The notes beneath the pieces were generated by a model, which had not been told where the DNA came from, searched no databases, and saw nothing but the letters and a program-made list of their open reading frames with translations. The position numbers were made by a program, and so were the translations under genes. A stretch of DNA of 64,000 nucleotides from Candidatus Saccharibacteria bacterium UBA5148 (lineage in GTDB: Bacteria > Patescibacteriota > Saccharimonadia > Saccharimonadales > UBA4665), in assembly GCA_002413835.1 (NCBI GenBank), contig DHXU01000009.1, forward strand, positions 42,986 through 106,985, written 5' to 3'. Positions 7,545-15,769 of this stretch are shown here, piece by piece. Positions within the stretch are counted from its first letter, which is position 1, and the number at the start of each line of letters is the position of its first letter.

Positions 7545-7619
7545 TGGTTGCGGGACCAGGACTCGAACCTGGGACCTCGTGGTTATGAGCCACGCGAGCT
7601 GCCGCTGCTCCATCCCGCG
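7545..7619 (-). tRNA. Initiator tRNA-Met (CAT)
   Basis: A 75-nt cloverleaf with CCA encoded. The acceptor stem is CGCGGGA / TCCCGCA, with the C1-A72 mismatch that marks bacterial initiator tRNA. The D-arm is GAGC-loop-GCTC, the anticodon loop is CTCATAA, and the T-arm is CCAGG-TTCGAGT-CCTGG. The anticodon stem is CGTGG/CCACG, so only two of the usual three G-C pairs next to the loop are present. Two partial copies of its 3' part lie downstream at 6811-6830 and 6160-6172. Confidence 0.95.
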
Positions 7620-7679
7620 TTATCGGCTGTTGACAAGCTTTCGTAACTATACCAAACAGAGGTATATCTGTCAATGTGC

Positions 7680-8141
7680 CTAGACGCTGGCAGTGTCACG
7701 GTGCAAGAAGAAATTGAGCCAGGTCTGGACATTGCGCTGGTAGAATGGCTGCTTCTTCGGAGCTTCGCTGGTCTGGGTTACAGCCGTGACGGCGATACCT
7801 TGAACATGGGCCATGGCGACACTCTTAGGGACGATGAGCTCTTTCTCGCCCGGCGCAGCCAGACCGAAATTCTGGCGCGCAGCTAGCTCGAGGTACTGCG
7901 ACGTACCGTAATACTGATTCTTCAGTTTCTGGTTGTTATTCTGCAGCTGTTGCACGTCATTTTCCTGGCGCAATCGCGATATCTGCTGCTCCAGCTTGTA
8001 ATTGGACTGAATCGCTTTGACACCGCTCCAGCTGACCAGCAGCACGATGACGGCAAACACTATCAGGCCCAGCGACCGGACATCGCGGAAGTTCCGTAGG
8101 AAAGGATAGGTAGTATTTTTGATCGTATCTAGCATAGCCAT
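7680..8141 (-). CDS. FtsB/DivIC-like septum formation initiator
   Basis: A 153-residue bitopic membrane protein. One helix lies at about residues 22-42 (SLGLIVFAVIVLLVSWSGV), directly followed by a coiled coil (about 45-82, rich in Gln, Leu, Asn, Lys), then LELAARQNFGLAAPGE, the conserved region after the coiled coil in FtsB/DivIC. The family links divisome proteins at the septum. ATG codons at 8141 and 8135 are both possible starts. A TATACT box lies just upstream. Confidence 0.82.
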   Translation of the reverse strand: MAMLDTIKNTTYPFLRNFRDVRSLGLIVFAVIVLLVSWSGVKAIQSNYKLEQQISRLRQENDVQQLQNNNQKLKNQYYGTSQYLELAARQNFGLAAPGEKELIVPKSVAMAHVQGIAVTAVTQTSEAPKKQPFYQRNVQTWLNFFLHRDTASV

Positions 8142-8177
8142 ACCGCTCTTAGTATAACCGCTTTCAGCTATCCCCCG

Positions 8178-9257
8178 CTACTTGTACATGCTGAAGGTGC
8201 CGTTGGTCTTGTATTTAGCAAACCCGTAATCGCTGTTGTCTTTGATATTGCTGGTTTTGCATGACAAGTCCTTAGTTTGTTCCATCAGGTCTGAATAGTC
8301 TCCTGGCAGGAAGTCCAATGGGTTGGCGGTGTGCCAGGGGTTAGCATAGGTTCCGAAATACGTTGCACTATCGCTGATGCCGAAATGCAGATGCGGCTGG
8401 CCGGGCGCGCCGACTTCGCCAGAGGTGCCGATGCGCTGGCCTTTCGTCACCGTTGCGCCGTTATTGACGGTTATCGACGACATATGTTCAAAGACGGCGT
8501 AGAGGGTTTTGCCAGTGGCAGCATTCGTGCCGGTGTTGATAATCATTGTATTGAAGCCGTCGCTATACTTACCAACAACTTTGCCAGCATGCGGAGCATA
8601 GACCGGTTTATAACTAACGCCAATGTCCATGGCTGCGTGGTAGCTTTGCCTGACAGAATAATAATGCAGCCAGCACTGTGTCAAGCCAGCAGCCGGATTG
8701 GTAATATCCGCAACATTTACCGGCCACGTCCAATCCGATACCGGCGCAGTGGCAGTTTTGGTAACGGGCGTACTCTGGTGGCCGGTCGTGTCGTAGGAAA
8801 CAATCGTGTAGGTGTAGGTCGTCCCTTGCTTGACGACCGTATTTTCGTATGTCGTACCAGTTGGCGAGGCGTATGGATTGGTCGTCGTATCAGGTGCTGT
8901 TGTGCCGATGCTACGCCAGAATCTATAACCAGCTAGCTTACAGTTGGCAGCTGCTTTGCCGGCTGTCCAGGTCATCGAGATACTCGGCTTCACAGTACCT
9001 GTTAGCACATAGCTGCCGGGCGGAGTCGGTGCGACAGTACATGGAGGGCTCGCAAAAGTTATAGCACTCCCGTTTGACGCTGCCACGTCGGGGACCACCT
9101 TGGCAGTGCCGCTGGGCGTGCCCTGCTCCGGCTCAGTCGAAATAACCGGTGTTGCAGCACGGCTGAGCAAGATGACGATCAGGCCAACGAAAGCGACCGC
9201 TGCAATGGCAACAATGGCCCCGAATAGCCACGTAGGGTTCGCGCGAAGCTTAAGCAT
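8178..9257 (-). CDS. Secreted M23 peptidase (LytM-like) with FN3-like domain
   Basis: A 359-residue cell-wall hydrolase candidate. A membrane helix ends in SRAAT (about residues 12-36), followed by the short module E-x-E-x-G ... ASNGSAITF shared with the two propeller proteins at 22313 and 24544. An FN3-like domain follows at about 75-180. The M23 domain carries YHAAMDIG (HxxxD), FEHMS and HLHFGIS, the zinc ligands and catalytic His. It should cut peptidoglycan cross-links outside the membrane. The ATG at 9257 is preferred over the TTG at 9275 because a TATAGT box (9264-9269) ends 6 nt before it. Confidence 0.9.
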   Translation of the reverse strand: MLKLRANPTWLFGAIVAIAAVAFVGLIVILLSRAATPVISTEPEQGTPSGTAKVVPDVAASNGSAITFASPPCTVAPTPPGSYVLTGTVKPSISMTWTAGKAAANCKLAGYRFWRSIGTTAPDTTTNPYASPTGTTYENTVVKQGTTYTYTIVSYDTTGHQSTPVTKTATAPVSDWTWPVNVADITNPAAGLTQCWLHYYSVRQSYHAAMDIGVSYKPVYAPHAGKVVGKYSDGFNTMIINTGTNAATGKTLYAVFEHMSSITVNNGATVTKGQRIGTSGEVGAPGQPHLHFGISDSATYFGTYANPWHTANPLDFLPGDYSDLMEQTKDLSCKTSNIKDNSDYGFAKYKTNGTFSMYK

Positions 9258-9324
9258 ATTACTACTATAGTACAATTTTGGCGGTATATTTGCTATACTT
9301 TTATCTGTTAATCACCTACCATCT

Positions 9325-9400
9325 GGGGGCGTAGCTCAGTGGTTAGAGCAGTCGGCTCATAACTGATTGGTCGTTGGTTCAAGTCCAACCGCCCCCACCA
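9325..9400 (+). tRNA. tRNA with CAT anticodon (elongator Met, or Ile2 if modified)
   Basis: A 76-nt tRNA with encoded CCA. The acceptor is GGGGGCG/CGCCCCC, the D-arm GCTC/GAGC, the anticodon loop CTCATAA, and the T-arm TTGG-loop-CCAA. The paired 1-72 position rules out an initiator. The D-arm and variable region resemble both elongator tRNA-Met and the lysidine-modified tRNA-Ile2 of other bacteria, so the identity is left open. A TATACT box lies at 9294-9299. Confidence 0.93.
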
Positions 9401-9422
9401 AGCATAAGAATTATCAATTATT

Positions 9423-10037
9423 TTAATTTATTTGCCGCTCAATGCATTTTGCAAGGATATCAATCTCTCGTTTCACTGAGTCGACACTATCACTTCCGTG
9501 AACTAGGTCATTGTAATTATTTGTGGCCATTCCTCCACGGATCGTGGATAGGTCGCGTATGGAATCAACGTTCCAATTTCCAAGATGACTACGCCAAGTT
9601 TCAATTGCCTCGTCAGATTTTAGCAATAATACTGTGCATGGCGCAGACAGCATAAGGCCTTTATATTCCTCCCATTTGTTTTTGAAGTGAGGGAAAGAAT
9701 ACGGTGCCATCTCCAGCATTGTATCTCTAGGGCCACCTGCATAAAACTCTTCAACAGCCTGATCGTCAAGCAGGACAGAGAATTTAGCCAGCATCCCCAT
9801 GCCACTAACCCGTTCTTCTATCGCGTCGGCAGCCTGTGCATCGTCAAGCATAAATAGGTTTGCGTCCGGCCCAAGTTGCGGCCTTAATAAGGCTAAAGTC
9901 AATTCACCGCCTTCAATCAGTTCTTGCACTCGAGCACTACGTAATAGCGCATGGGCTTCCTGCAAGCCAGGTATGTTTAAGGCTTCGGTGCGGTTAAGGT
10001 GGTAATTATGAAAAGGGAATTTAAATCTGTTTTCCAT
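9423..10037 (-). CDS. Nucleoside diphosphate kinase-like protein
   Basis: A 204-residue protein that follows the NDPK fold in order: ELTLALLRPQLG (usually TLVLIKPD), AVEEFYAG, VLLLKSDEAIETWRSHLG, TIRGGMA, and NDLVHGSDSVDSVKREI. The last contains the phosphate-accepting His (about residue 180) in the usual HGSDS context. It is longer than a standard NDPK (about 140-150 aa), with about 45 extra N-terminal residues and an enlarged middle. The first-strand Lys is Arg. Role: gamma-phosphate transfer between nucleoside di- and triphosphates, if active. It may be the cell's only NDPK or a specialised variant. Confidence 0.72.
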   Translation of the reverse strand: MENRFKFPFHNYHLNRTEALNIPGLQEAHALLRSARVQELIEGGELTLALLRPQLGPDANLFMLDDAQAADAIEERVSGMGMLAKFSVLLDDQAVEEFYAGGPRDTMLEMAPYSFPHFKNKWEEYKGLMLSAPCTVLLLKSDEAIETWRSHLGNWNVDSIRDLSTIRGGMATNNYNDLVHGSDSVDSVKREIDILAKCIERQIN

Positions 10038-10130
10038 GTGCTAATTAAACAATTAAGTATAGTGTGAATCAAGCTATTATTGTGCATTTACCGATAATAC
10101 GACATAATAATATCAAAGGATAAAATAACA

Positions 10131-10763
10131 ATGAGTAGAGATATCGTATTGTTACAGGGATACCCGGGCTCTGGAAAATCTTCTGCTGCTACGCAACTTG
10201 CTGAAACATATAATAACCCTGACTACGATCAGTTAGCCCACTATTCGGTGGGCAACCATTTGCGCGGCATTATCAATGGGACTATTGAATCAACTCAAAC
10301 CGCGCATATACTCGAGCAATCTGAGGTGCTAGCTGTCTCACAGCGTCTCGATGACCATGTCGTGAATGAGGTCGTAAAAGAACATTTAGCCACACTTCCT
10401 GCACGGAGCATAACGCTCATAGACGCCTATCCGCTATATGTCGATCAGATACCTGAATTTCAGAGAAATGTTACAGAACTGAGCGCCAAGGTACTTGGTG
10501 TCGTTGAGATTGAGATAGATCCAAAAATTGCATTCGGTCGTATAATTCAGCGCGGTACGCGAACCCACGAAGACCATGCTGATGTGGCTTTCGCGCAGCG
10601 CAGAATCGATGAGCATACCACTGATTGCCTACCAACTACAGTAGCCTTAGGACGTATCTACCCGACCTTACATATCGACGGTTCGCGAACAAGTTCCGAG
10701 GTCGTAACACTTTTAGATGAGGCTATCGACATACTTGCAGCCAGAGAGACGGGAATTCAATAA
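10131..10763 (+). CDS. Adenylate-kinase-like P-loop kinase
   Basis: A 210-residue P-loop protein. Walker A is GYPGSGKSS (about residues 10-18). A substrate-lid region and the strand ITLIDAYPLY (about 94-103) follow, with ERGTR-like Arg residues in RIIQRGTRTHEDH and AQRRIDEH (about 140-162), as in nucleoside monophosphate kinases. A Shine-Dalgarno-like AAAGGA lies before the ATG. Specificity is unclear. The gene is followed by a methyltransferase 22 nt downstream on the same strand. Confidence 0.72.
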   Translation: MSRDIVLLQGYPGSGKSSAATQLAETYNNPDYDQLAHYSVGNHLRGIINGTIESTQTAHILEQSEVLAVSQRLDDHVVNEVVKEHLATLPARSITLIDAYPLYVDQIPEFQRNVTELSAKVLGVVEIEIDPKIAFGRIIQRGTRTHEDHADVAFAQRRIDEHTTDCLPTTVALGRIYPTLHIDGSRTSSEVVTLLDEAIDILAARETGIQ

Positions 10764-10785
10764 TGTTCATGTACAAAGATGATGC

Positions 10786-11547
10786 ATGAAAAAAACTGTC
10801 AATAATTACGATGACTACGCCGATGACATAGCTCAAAGCAACCAAGAGGGAACTAACAGGGCGCATCTATATATCGAGAAGCCTGCAATGTACGAGGCAT
10901 TGCCTGATGTGTCAGACAAGCATATTCTGTGCGTTGGCTGCGGCACAGGCGAGGAATGTGACCATATGGCCAGCATGGGCGCAGTAGTAACCGGAATAGA
11001 TATTTCACGTCGCTCAATTGAGATAGCACGAAAAAGATTTGAATCAACAAAATTTGAAATTATGGATATGAGCGAATTGCACTATCAAGACAATAGTTTC
11101 GACTTGGTATATTCTAGCCTGACCATTCATTATGCAGAGTATCTTGAACAAGTGTTGAAAGAAATATTTCGAGTACTGAAGCCGGGCGGTAATTTGATAT
11201 TTTCAACATTGCACCCGATCAAATGGGGCTCCGAGGTTAGACGCGACGCAAAGGAAGAGCGCAAAAAGTCATTCGTATTAGGCTACGATTCATTCGTAGA
11301 ACCGTCCCATGTCTATGGTGATTACTTGCATACGAAACAAATAACCCAAAAACCCGAAGGCTATCCGGTAATAAGTTACTGGAATAGACCAATATCAGAA
11401 TATTTAAGAATCATTAAGGAGGTTGGTTTTAACCTCGTCGATTTTATCGAGCCTTCTCCAGTCAGCGAGCTAAAGTCAATGGATATAGATTACTGGGAAA
11501 TCCAATCAAAAATACCGCAGTTCATGATCTTTAAACTAGCAAAATAG
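10786..11547 (+). CDS. Class I SAM-dependent methyltransferase
   Basis: A 253-residue methyltransferase of the Methyltransf_11/UbiE-like type. Motif I is ILCVGCGTGEE (about residues 46-56), the acidic end of strand 2 is VVTGIDIS, motif post-I is NSFDLVYSSLTIHY, and LKPGGNLIFSTLHP is the usual late strand. The substrate is unknown. Codon use here is A+T-rich compared with genes to the right of 17.7 kb, suggesting acquired DNA. Confidence 0.85.
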   Translation: MKKTVNNYDDYADDIAQSNQEGTNRAHLYIEKPAMYEALPDVSDKHILCVGCGTGEECDHMASMGAVVTGIDISRRSIEIARKRFESTKFEIMDMSELHYQDNSFDLVYSSLTIHYAEYLEQVLKEIFRVLKPGGNLIFSTLHPIKWGSEVRRDAKEERKKSFVLGYDSFVEPSHVYGDYLHTKQITQKPEGYPVISYWNRPISEYLRIIKEVGFNLVDFIEPSPVSELKSMDIDYWEIQSKIPQFMIFKLAK

Positions 11548-11553
11548 TCATTT

Positions 11554-12819
11554 CTATTTCAGGGAATGATTGGCCATTAGGTAATCACTAACTTTTGCTA
11601 TGCCCTCAATGTAAGATTCGACGACGCTGGATTCGTCCTGGAAACCCCATACGGGCAACTTGATTATTCCACTATGAAATTTTTCCGCATTAGGAAAAGG
11701 CCCCTGTAACGGTAAAGGATTTTTATATAAGCGTGGCATAATCTCATTAGGTGAGATGAATAAGGGCAGTTCGTTTATTAGCCCGGTAGAACCTGGTATA
11801 TCTACTTCAACAAGACCTTCGGCTGTTAATGCGTCAGCAAACTCCTGACGAGATACGCCAAAAGATCGCTGTTCATCGTACTGAAGTACATATGCGTACC
11901 AGCTACTCTGCGTGCCGGTAGAAATTGTCTGGGGAGTCTTTAAGAAAGGATATCGTTCGAATGCATTTGTAAATGCTTCAGCGTAAGTCTGGCGCTGAGC
12001 TATAAATTCCTCAAGGTGTTTAAATTGCTGTGCCGCGAGCGCTACTGCTAACGGATGAGCTCTCAGCTTTAGGCCAAGCCCCGTAAGATAATATCGCGCT
12101 TCCATGTCGCTACTAGGAATTTCATTTTTTGGACGCTTATTATAATGTCCTTGCAAGAGTGCTCGATTGAAGAGTTTACTGTCATCCGTTAAGAATACTC
12201 CACCCTCGCCGCCGGTTATCGTCTTTGGACCTTGGATACTCCAAGCAGCAGCTGAGCCGAATGCCCCTACAGGCCGGTCATGAATACGTGCTCCATGCGC
12301 ATGGGAGCAATCCTCTAACAAATAGATGTTTTTCGAGGCGCACCAGTCGCTTATCAGCGCAATGTCCTTAACAGGAATTCCCCACATGTGAGTCACAATT
12401 ACTGCTTTAGTTTTATCGGTAAGTTTTGTTTTGATTTCTTCAAAACTAATACTACCCTGATCGTCACAGTCAGCAAACACGGGAACCGCTCCTGTATACA
12501 TGAGGGGGCTGACAGTTGCATGAAAAGTATAGACTGGAGCGATGACCTCATCTCCAGGCATCAGGCCGATTGCTTCAAACATCGAGAATATAGCAGATGT
12601 GCCCGAGTTAGAGAGAATAGCTAATTTTTTGCCATGATATGACGCAAAGGCATCTTCAAATTCACCAAAAATTCCTGACCTATCATATATAGAAATGCTC
12701 TTATGCAACTGATTGACAACCGCATCTTCGGCCTCTTGAGTTATTCTTGGCCAAACATACTTTGCTCTATCATCTTCAATAGTTTTTTGACCGCCATTAA
12801 TCGCTAGTTTAGAGGCCAT
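11554..12819 (-). CDS. DegT/DnrJ/EryC1/StrS family PLP-dependent aminotransferase
   Basis: A 421-residue fold-type I aminotransferase. LSNSGTSAIFSMFEAIGL is the PLP phosphate-binding region, LLEDCSHAHGA carries the PLP-stacking Asp and His, and WSIQGPKTITGGEGG holds the Schiff-base Lys. Family members put an amino group on keto-sugars, or act on aminocyclitols. It starts 2 nt after an oxidoreductase of the Gfo/Idh/MocA family, a pairing typical of amino-sugar or cyclitol pathways. No nucleotide-sugar enzyme is adjacent, so the product is unknown. Confidence 0.88.
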   Translation of the reverse strand: MASKLAINGGQKTIEDDRAKYVWPRITQEAEDAVVNQLHKSISIYDRSGIFGEFEDAFASYHGKKLAILSNSGTSAIFSMFEAIGLMPGDEVIAPVYTFHATVSPLMYTGAVPVFADCDDQGSISFEEIKTKLTDKTKAVIVTHMWGIPVKDIALISDWCASKNIYLLEDCSHAHGARIHDRPVGAFGSAAAWSIQGPKTITGGEGGVFLTDDSKLFNRALLQGHYNKRPKNEIPSSDMEARYYLTGLGLKLRAHPLAVALAAQQFKHLEEFIAQRQTYAEAFTNAFERYPFLKTPQTISTGTQSSWYAYVLQYDEQRSFGVSRQEFADALTAEGLVEVDIPGSTGLINELPLFISPNEIMPRLYKNPLPLQGPFPNAEKFHSGIIKLPVWGFQDESSVVESYIEGIAKVSDYLMANHSLK

Positions 12820-12821
12820 AG

Positions 12822-13862
12822 TTATTTGATCTCCTTTAATTTATTCAGGCATGTGTGCGGATCAATAGTTGAATGATTTTCGGCTGATTCATATGAGGCT
12901 TCTATAAATGCAACATGCTCGAGATGTTGAGGGTCGATGCATCCTCGATTTTTTCCATCGATTATATTCCTGGCAAACTCGTCAAGCTGATCCAATATAG
13001 CTGAGGGCCAAGATCCTATACGCTCTAATACTTCTATCTCGTTCCCGTCTATGTCTCTACGACATACTTTGCCTCTTTTGATGTAGACACTGCCTTTAGA
13101 GCCGTAAGCGATTAATGATTCATCTTTCTCGGGATATACACGAGATACAACTAAACTGCCTAGTATGACTTGATCATCACCCTTGTTTTCACTGTATGTA
13201 AAATTCGCTATTGCCGTATCTTCTACGTCATACTGCTGACCTTCTCGGTTGCTTGTAGAGAGCCGACACGTGATGGAGTCGGGAAGCCCGAAGTACCACA
13301 CTATCAAATCGATATAATGATAGCCGAGGTCAACCAAAGCTCCACCTCCTGCGAAAACTTTGCTCGAACGCCAACCTTCATCTAATCGGGCGATGTTTAA
13401 TGTGTACCTCGCCTCGATTGAATATATTTTACCGATTCGTTTAACCAGCTGACTAAAGCTCAAGAAAATAGGATTGAACCTTCTTTGTAAGGTGACCTGT
13501 ATTGAGATATCATTCTCCTGTGCGAGCTTAACCATAGCACTAGCTTCCTCGAATGAGGTTGCAAATGGTTTCTCCTTGATAATGTTTATTTTCTTAGCGG
13601 CGAGTACATCGATTAATGGCAAGTAATCTTTATGAGGAACGGCTATTAGAGCAACGTCGGGTAGTTTAGGTAAAAGCCGTAAGAGGTCTGATACTTCCGT
13701 AGCATAAGGAACATTATATTCTTCTGCTGTCTTTTGAGAAACGGACTGATCAATATCGGAAACGCCAACTAAATTCCAATAATTACTTTCTTGTATAGCC
13801 GGAAGGTGATCTTCTAGACTTTGATGGCCAAGTCCAATCACTATAATATCTAGCTTACTCAT
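12822..13862 (-). CDS. Gfo/Idh/MocA family NAD(P)-dependent oxidoreductase
   Basis: A 346-residue oxidoreductase. The N-terminal Rossmann fold starts DIIVIGLG and includes VGVSDID. The family motif EKPF is present in NIIKEKPFATS (about residue 97). The C-terminal domain has GGGALVDLGYHYIDLI, with the His used for substrate binding and catalysis in this family. It oxidises or reduces a sugar or cyclitol. A GGAG Shine-Dalgarno lies before the ATG. It is the first gene of a two-gene operon with the aminotransferase. Confidence 0.88.
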   Translation of the reverse strand: MSKLDIIVIGLGHQSLEDHLPAIQESNYWNLVGVSDIDQSVSQKTAEEYNVPYATEVSDLLRLLPKLPDVALIAVPHKDYLPLIDVLAAKKINIIKEKPFATSFEEASAMVKLAQENDISIQVTLQRRFNPIFLSFSQLVKRIGKIYSIEARYTLNIARLDEGWRSSKVFAGGGALVDLGYHYIDLIVWYFGLPDSITCRLSTSNREGQQYDVEDTAIANFTYSENKGDDQVILGSLVVSRVYPEKDESLIAYGSKGSVYIKRGKVCRRDIDGNEIEVLERIGSWPSAILDQLDEFARNIIDGKNRGCIDPQHLEHVAFIEASYESAENHSTIDPHTCLNKLKEIK

Positions 13863-13958
13863 TTGAACTCCGTTGACTTAGGGTAGCATGCTATAATTAC
13901 GCTACTATTATTCAGTTATTTATACACTATACGAGTAACCCTAACAAGAAAGTACATC

Positions 13959-14504
13959 ATGACAGACATCAGTGTTAGTAGCATCGAGCTCGAGCTAACG
14001 TACCTAGCAAGCTCTTTACCTAAAGAGATAAATGGCGCAGCAGCTACGACGCTAAAGGATATATACGTACCTCAGACTGATGGCATACATCCACGACTTC
14101 GTATTCGTAGAAAAGGCGACAAGTATGAAATAACCAAAAAAGTACCCATTGATGAAAATGACGCATCTGCGCACACCGAGTTAACAATCCCACTTAATCA
14201 AGATGAGTTTGAGGCACTCGAGCATACTAGCAATAAGGTGGTTCAGAAGGATAGATACAAAATAGTTATCGATGGCCATGTCGCTGAAGTCGATGTATTT
14301 ACAGGTGACTTGGAAGGTTTAGTGGTTATTGACTTTGAGTTTGATACAGAAGAAGAGAAGTCGAATTTTGTTGCTCCAAACGTTTGTCTTGCAGACGTCA
14401 CCCAAGAGCAGTTCATTGCTGGCGGTAAGCTGGCGGGTAAACGGTATGCGGACATACAGGATGAGCTAGACAGGTTCAATTTTAAGCCATTGAAGATTTC
14501 GTAA
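13959..14504 (+). CDS. CYTH domain protein (triphosphate tunnel family)
   Basis: A 181-residue protein matching the CYTH tunnel fold: an N-terminal SIELELTYL in place of the usual ExExK (Lys replaced by Thr), RLRIRRKGDKYEITKK, a Glu-rich strand, QKDRYKIVIDGHVAEVDVFTG, and LVVIDFEFDTEEEK. Members bind or hydrolyse triphosphates (thiamine triphosphatase, class IV adenylyl cyclase). The altered first motif means activity is uncertain. It is cotranscribed with the deaminase that starts within 14 nt. Confidence 0.78.
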   Translation: MTDISVSSIELELTYLASSLPKEINGAAATTLKDIYVPQTDGIHPRLRIRRKGDKYEITKKVPIDENDASAHTELTIPLNQDEFEALEHTSNKVVQKDRYKIVIDGHVAEVDVFTGDLEGLVVIDFEFDTEEEKSNFVAPNVCLADVTQEQFIAGGKLAGKRYADIQDELDRFNFKPLKIS

Positions 14505-14517
14505 TGGTTTGCCACAC

Positions 14518-14898
14518 ATGACTCAAGAAATCACAGATCTCGTAGAACAAGCATCGGAACATCTCCGTCAAAACTACAAACAATACCAGCATCATGTTGC
14601 TTCGGCATTGAAATGCAACGATAAAGTATACCTGTCATTGCATCTTGATACAAAGGGTTTTGATATTTGCGCTGAGCCAATTGCCCTTTCCAACGCACTC
14701 GCGAACGGCGAAACAGAATTTAAATATATAGTGGCGGTGATTATGAAGAAAGATGGTCTGACTGAGATTGTAAGTCCTTGTGGTAACTGTAGACAAATGC
14801 TACTCCAATACTGTCCTCAGGTAGAAGTAATCCTTAACGCCGATGATCGTATCGCTACAGTTGCAGCAAGTAAGTTGTTGCCATGGCCATACAACTAA
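14518..14898 (+). CDS. Cytidine deaminase-like protein
   Basis: A compact zinc deaminase of about 126 residues. FDICAEPIALSNAL carries the first zinc Cys and the catalytic Glu (C-A-E), and SPCGNCRQML carries the PCxxCRQ pair of zinc Cys. This is the pattern of homotetrameric cytidine/blasticidin deaminases. The ATG at 14518 is preferred; an in-frame TTG at 14509 would add MPH. There is no clear Shine-Dalgarno, so translational coupling to the CYTH gene is possible. Confidence 0.85.
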   Translation: MTQEITDLVEQASEHLRQNYKQYQHHVASALKCNDKVYLSLHLDTKGFDICAEPIALSNALANGETEFKYIVAVIMKKDGLTEIVSPCGNCRQMLLQYCPQVEVILNADDRIATVAASKLLPWPYN

Positions 14899-15031
14899 TA
14901 TCACCTCGATCGGATTAATTGAACTCTTGAATAATTCCTCAAAGTGCCTACGTTTAGCTGTGCATAAAAAATCCGATTAGTCAAAACTATTAATACGTTC
15001 AAGGCAGACCGTGCTATACCAAAACTATGCT

Positions 15032-15241
15032 TTAATATCGATAGTTATTCTCTGAGTAAGCAACGACTTGCCTGGTTTCATTCCTCCATATTGGCGTCGG
15101 ACTGTCTATAAACCACTGAACGAGGTCAATCATCATCCGTTCAAAACTTGTCGCTTCTGCCCCACCAAAACCATTTTCAGTCGATTTAATAAATGTGTCG
15201 AAAGGCTCTTTCGTAGTTCTTGGTGCTGGCGTAGCGCTCAT
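15032..15241 (-). CDS. Small hypothetical protein, 69 aa (copy A of a duplicated family)
   Basis: Not recognised. The C-terminal part, IDLVQWFIDSPTPIW ... YRY, is closely repeated in a second copy at 16606-16788, including the position of the stop codon. It lies 5 nt after the Nudix-like gene and is probably cotranscribed with it. Confidence 0.6.
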   Translation of the reverse strand: MSATPAPRTTKEPFDTFIKSTENGFGGAEATSFERMMIDLVQWFIDSPTPIWRNETRQVVAYSENNYRY

Positions 15242-15246
15242 ACGAT

Positions 15247-15732
15247 TTAGGCAACTAAATCAGAGCCTTCAAGCGATGCTATCCACTCGTCACGGTCTAG
15301 CAACCCTGTATCGGTCAGGAATATACTGCTGCAACATGAGCCGTGTTTGGCGGACGGCATAAGGTCTGATGGGTCGGAAGCCCAGTTCTGCTCAATGTAA
15401 GCAGTGTGCTCGGTTTCGGCCTTTGTAACGTCAGGCTCGCTACCTGCCGTAAGGTTCATCTCGATGTCCATCAAGAAGATGTCGTAACTATTGCGCTTTT
15501 GGAACATTATGCCCAAGAAGCGGCCAGGAGTGGCTTCACAGGCCAGTTTCTCGCGGCAGACCCTTGCTGCGGCCTGTTCTGGCAATTCACCAGGTAACAT
15601 TGTTACGGCGGGTAGCCCTACCGCGCCTCTTAAATCTGGGTCGTCATCAGGACGCTTCACGGTTAGAAAATGGTCAGGCCTGTTTGGGTCGGTTAGTATG
15701 ACGGCTACTACATATTTTATTTGTTTACTCAT
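15247..15732 (-). CDS. Nudix-like hydrolase with degenerate Nudix box
   Basis: A 161-residue protein resembling Nudix hydrolases at the start (KYVVAVILTD, HFLTVKRPDDD, LRGAVGLPAVTMLPGE) and in AAARVCREKL, which matches the RE-core of the box. The GX5E part and the paired EE are not canonical, so metal binding may be weak or changed. The minus-strand TATTAT (15739-15744) ends 6 nt before the ATG, fitting a leaderless mRNA. The likely role is hydrolysis of a nucleotide-linked diphosphate, or a non-catalytic relative. Confidence 0.65.
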   Translation of the reverse strand: MSKQIKYVVAVILTDPNRPDHFLTVKRPDDDPDLRGAVGLPAVTMLPGELPEQAAARVCREKLACEATPGRFLGIMFQKRNSYDIFLMDIEMNLTAGSEPDVTKAETEHTAYIEQNWASDPSDLMPSAKHGSCCSSIFLTDTGLLDRDEWIASLEGSDLVA

Positions 15733-15769
15733 GCGCTAATAATACCAGAGTTTGAAATAAAGTATGATG

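Noticed and set aside
7489..7674. 61-codon minus-strand frame
   Set aside because: It runs straight through the tRNA-fMet gene and its terminator.
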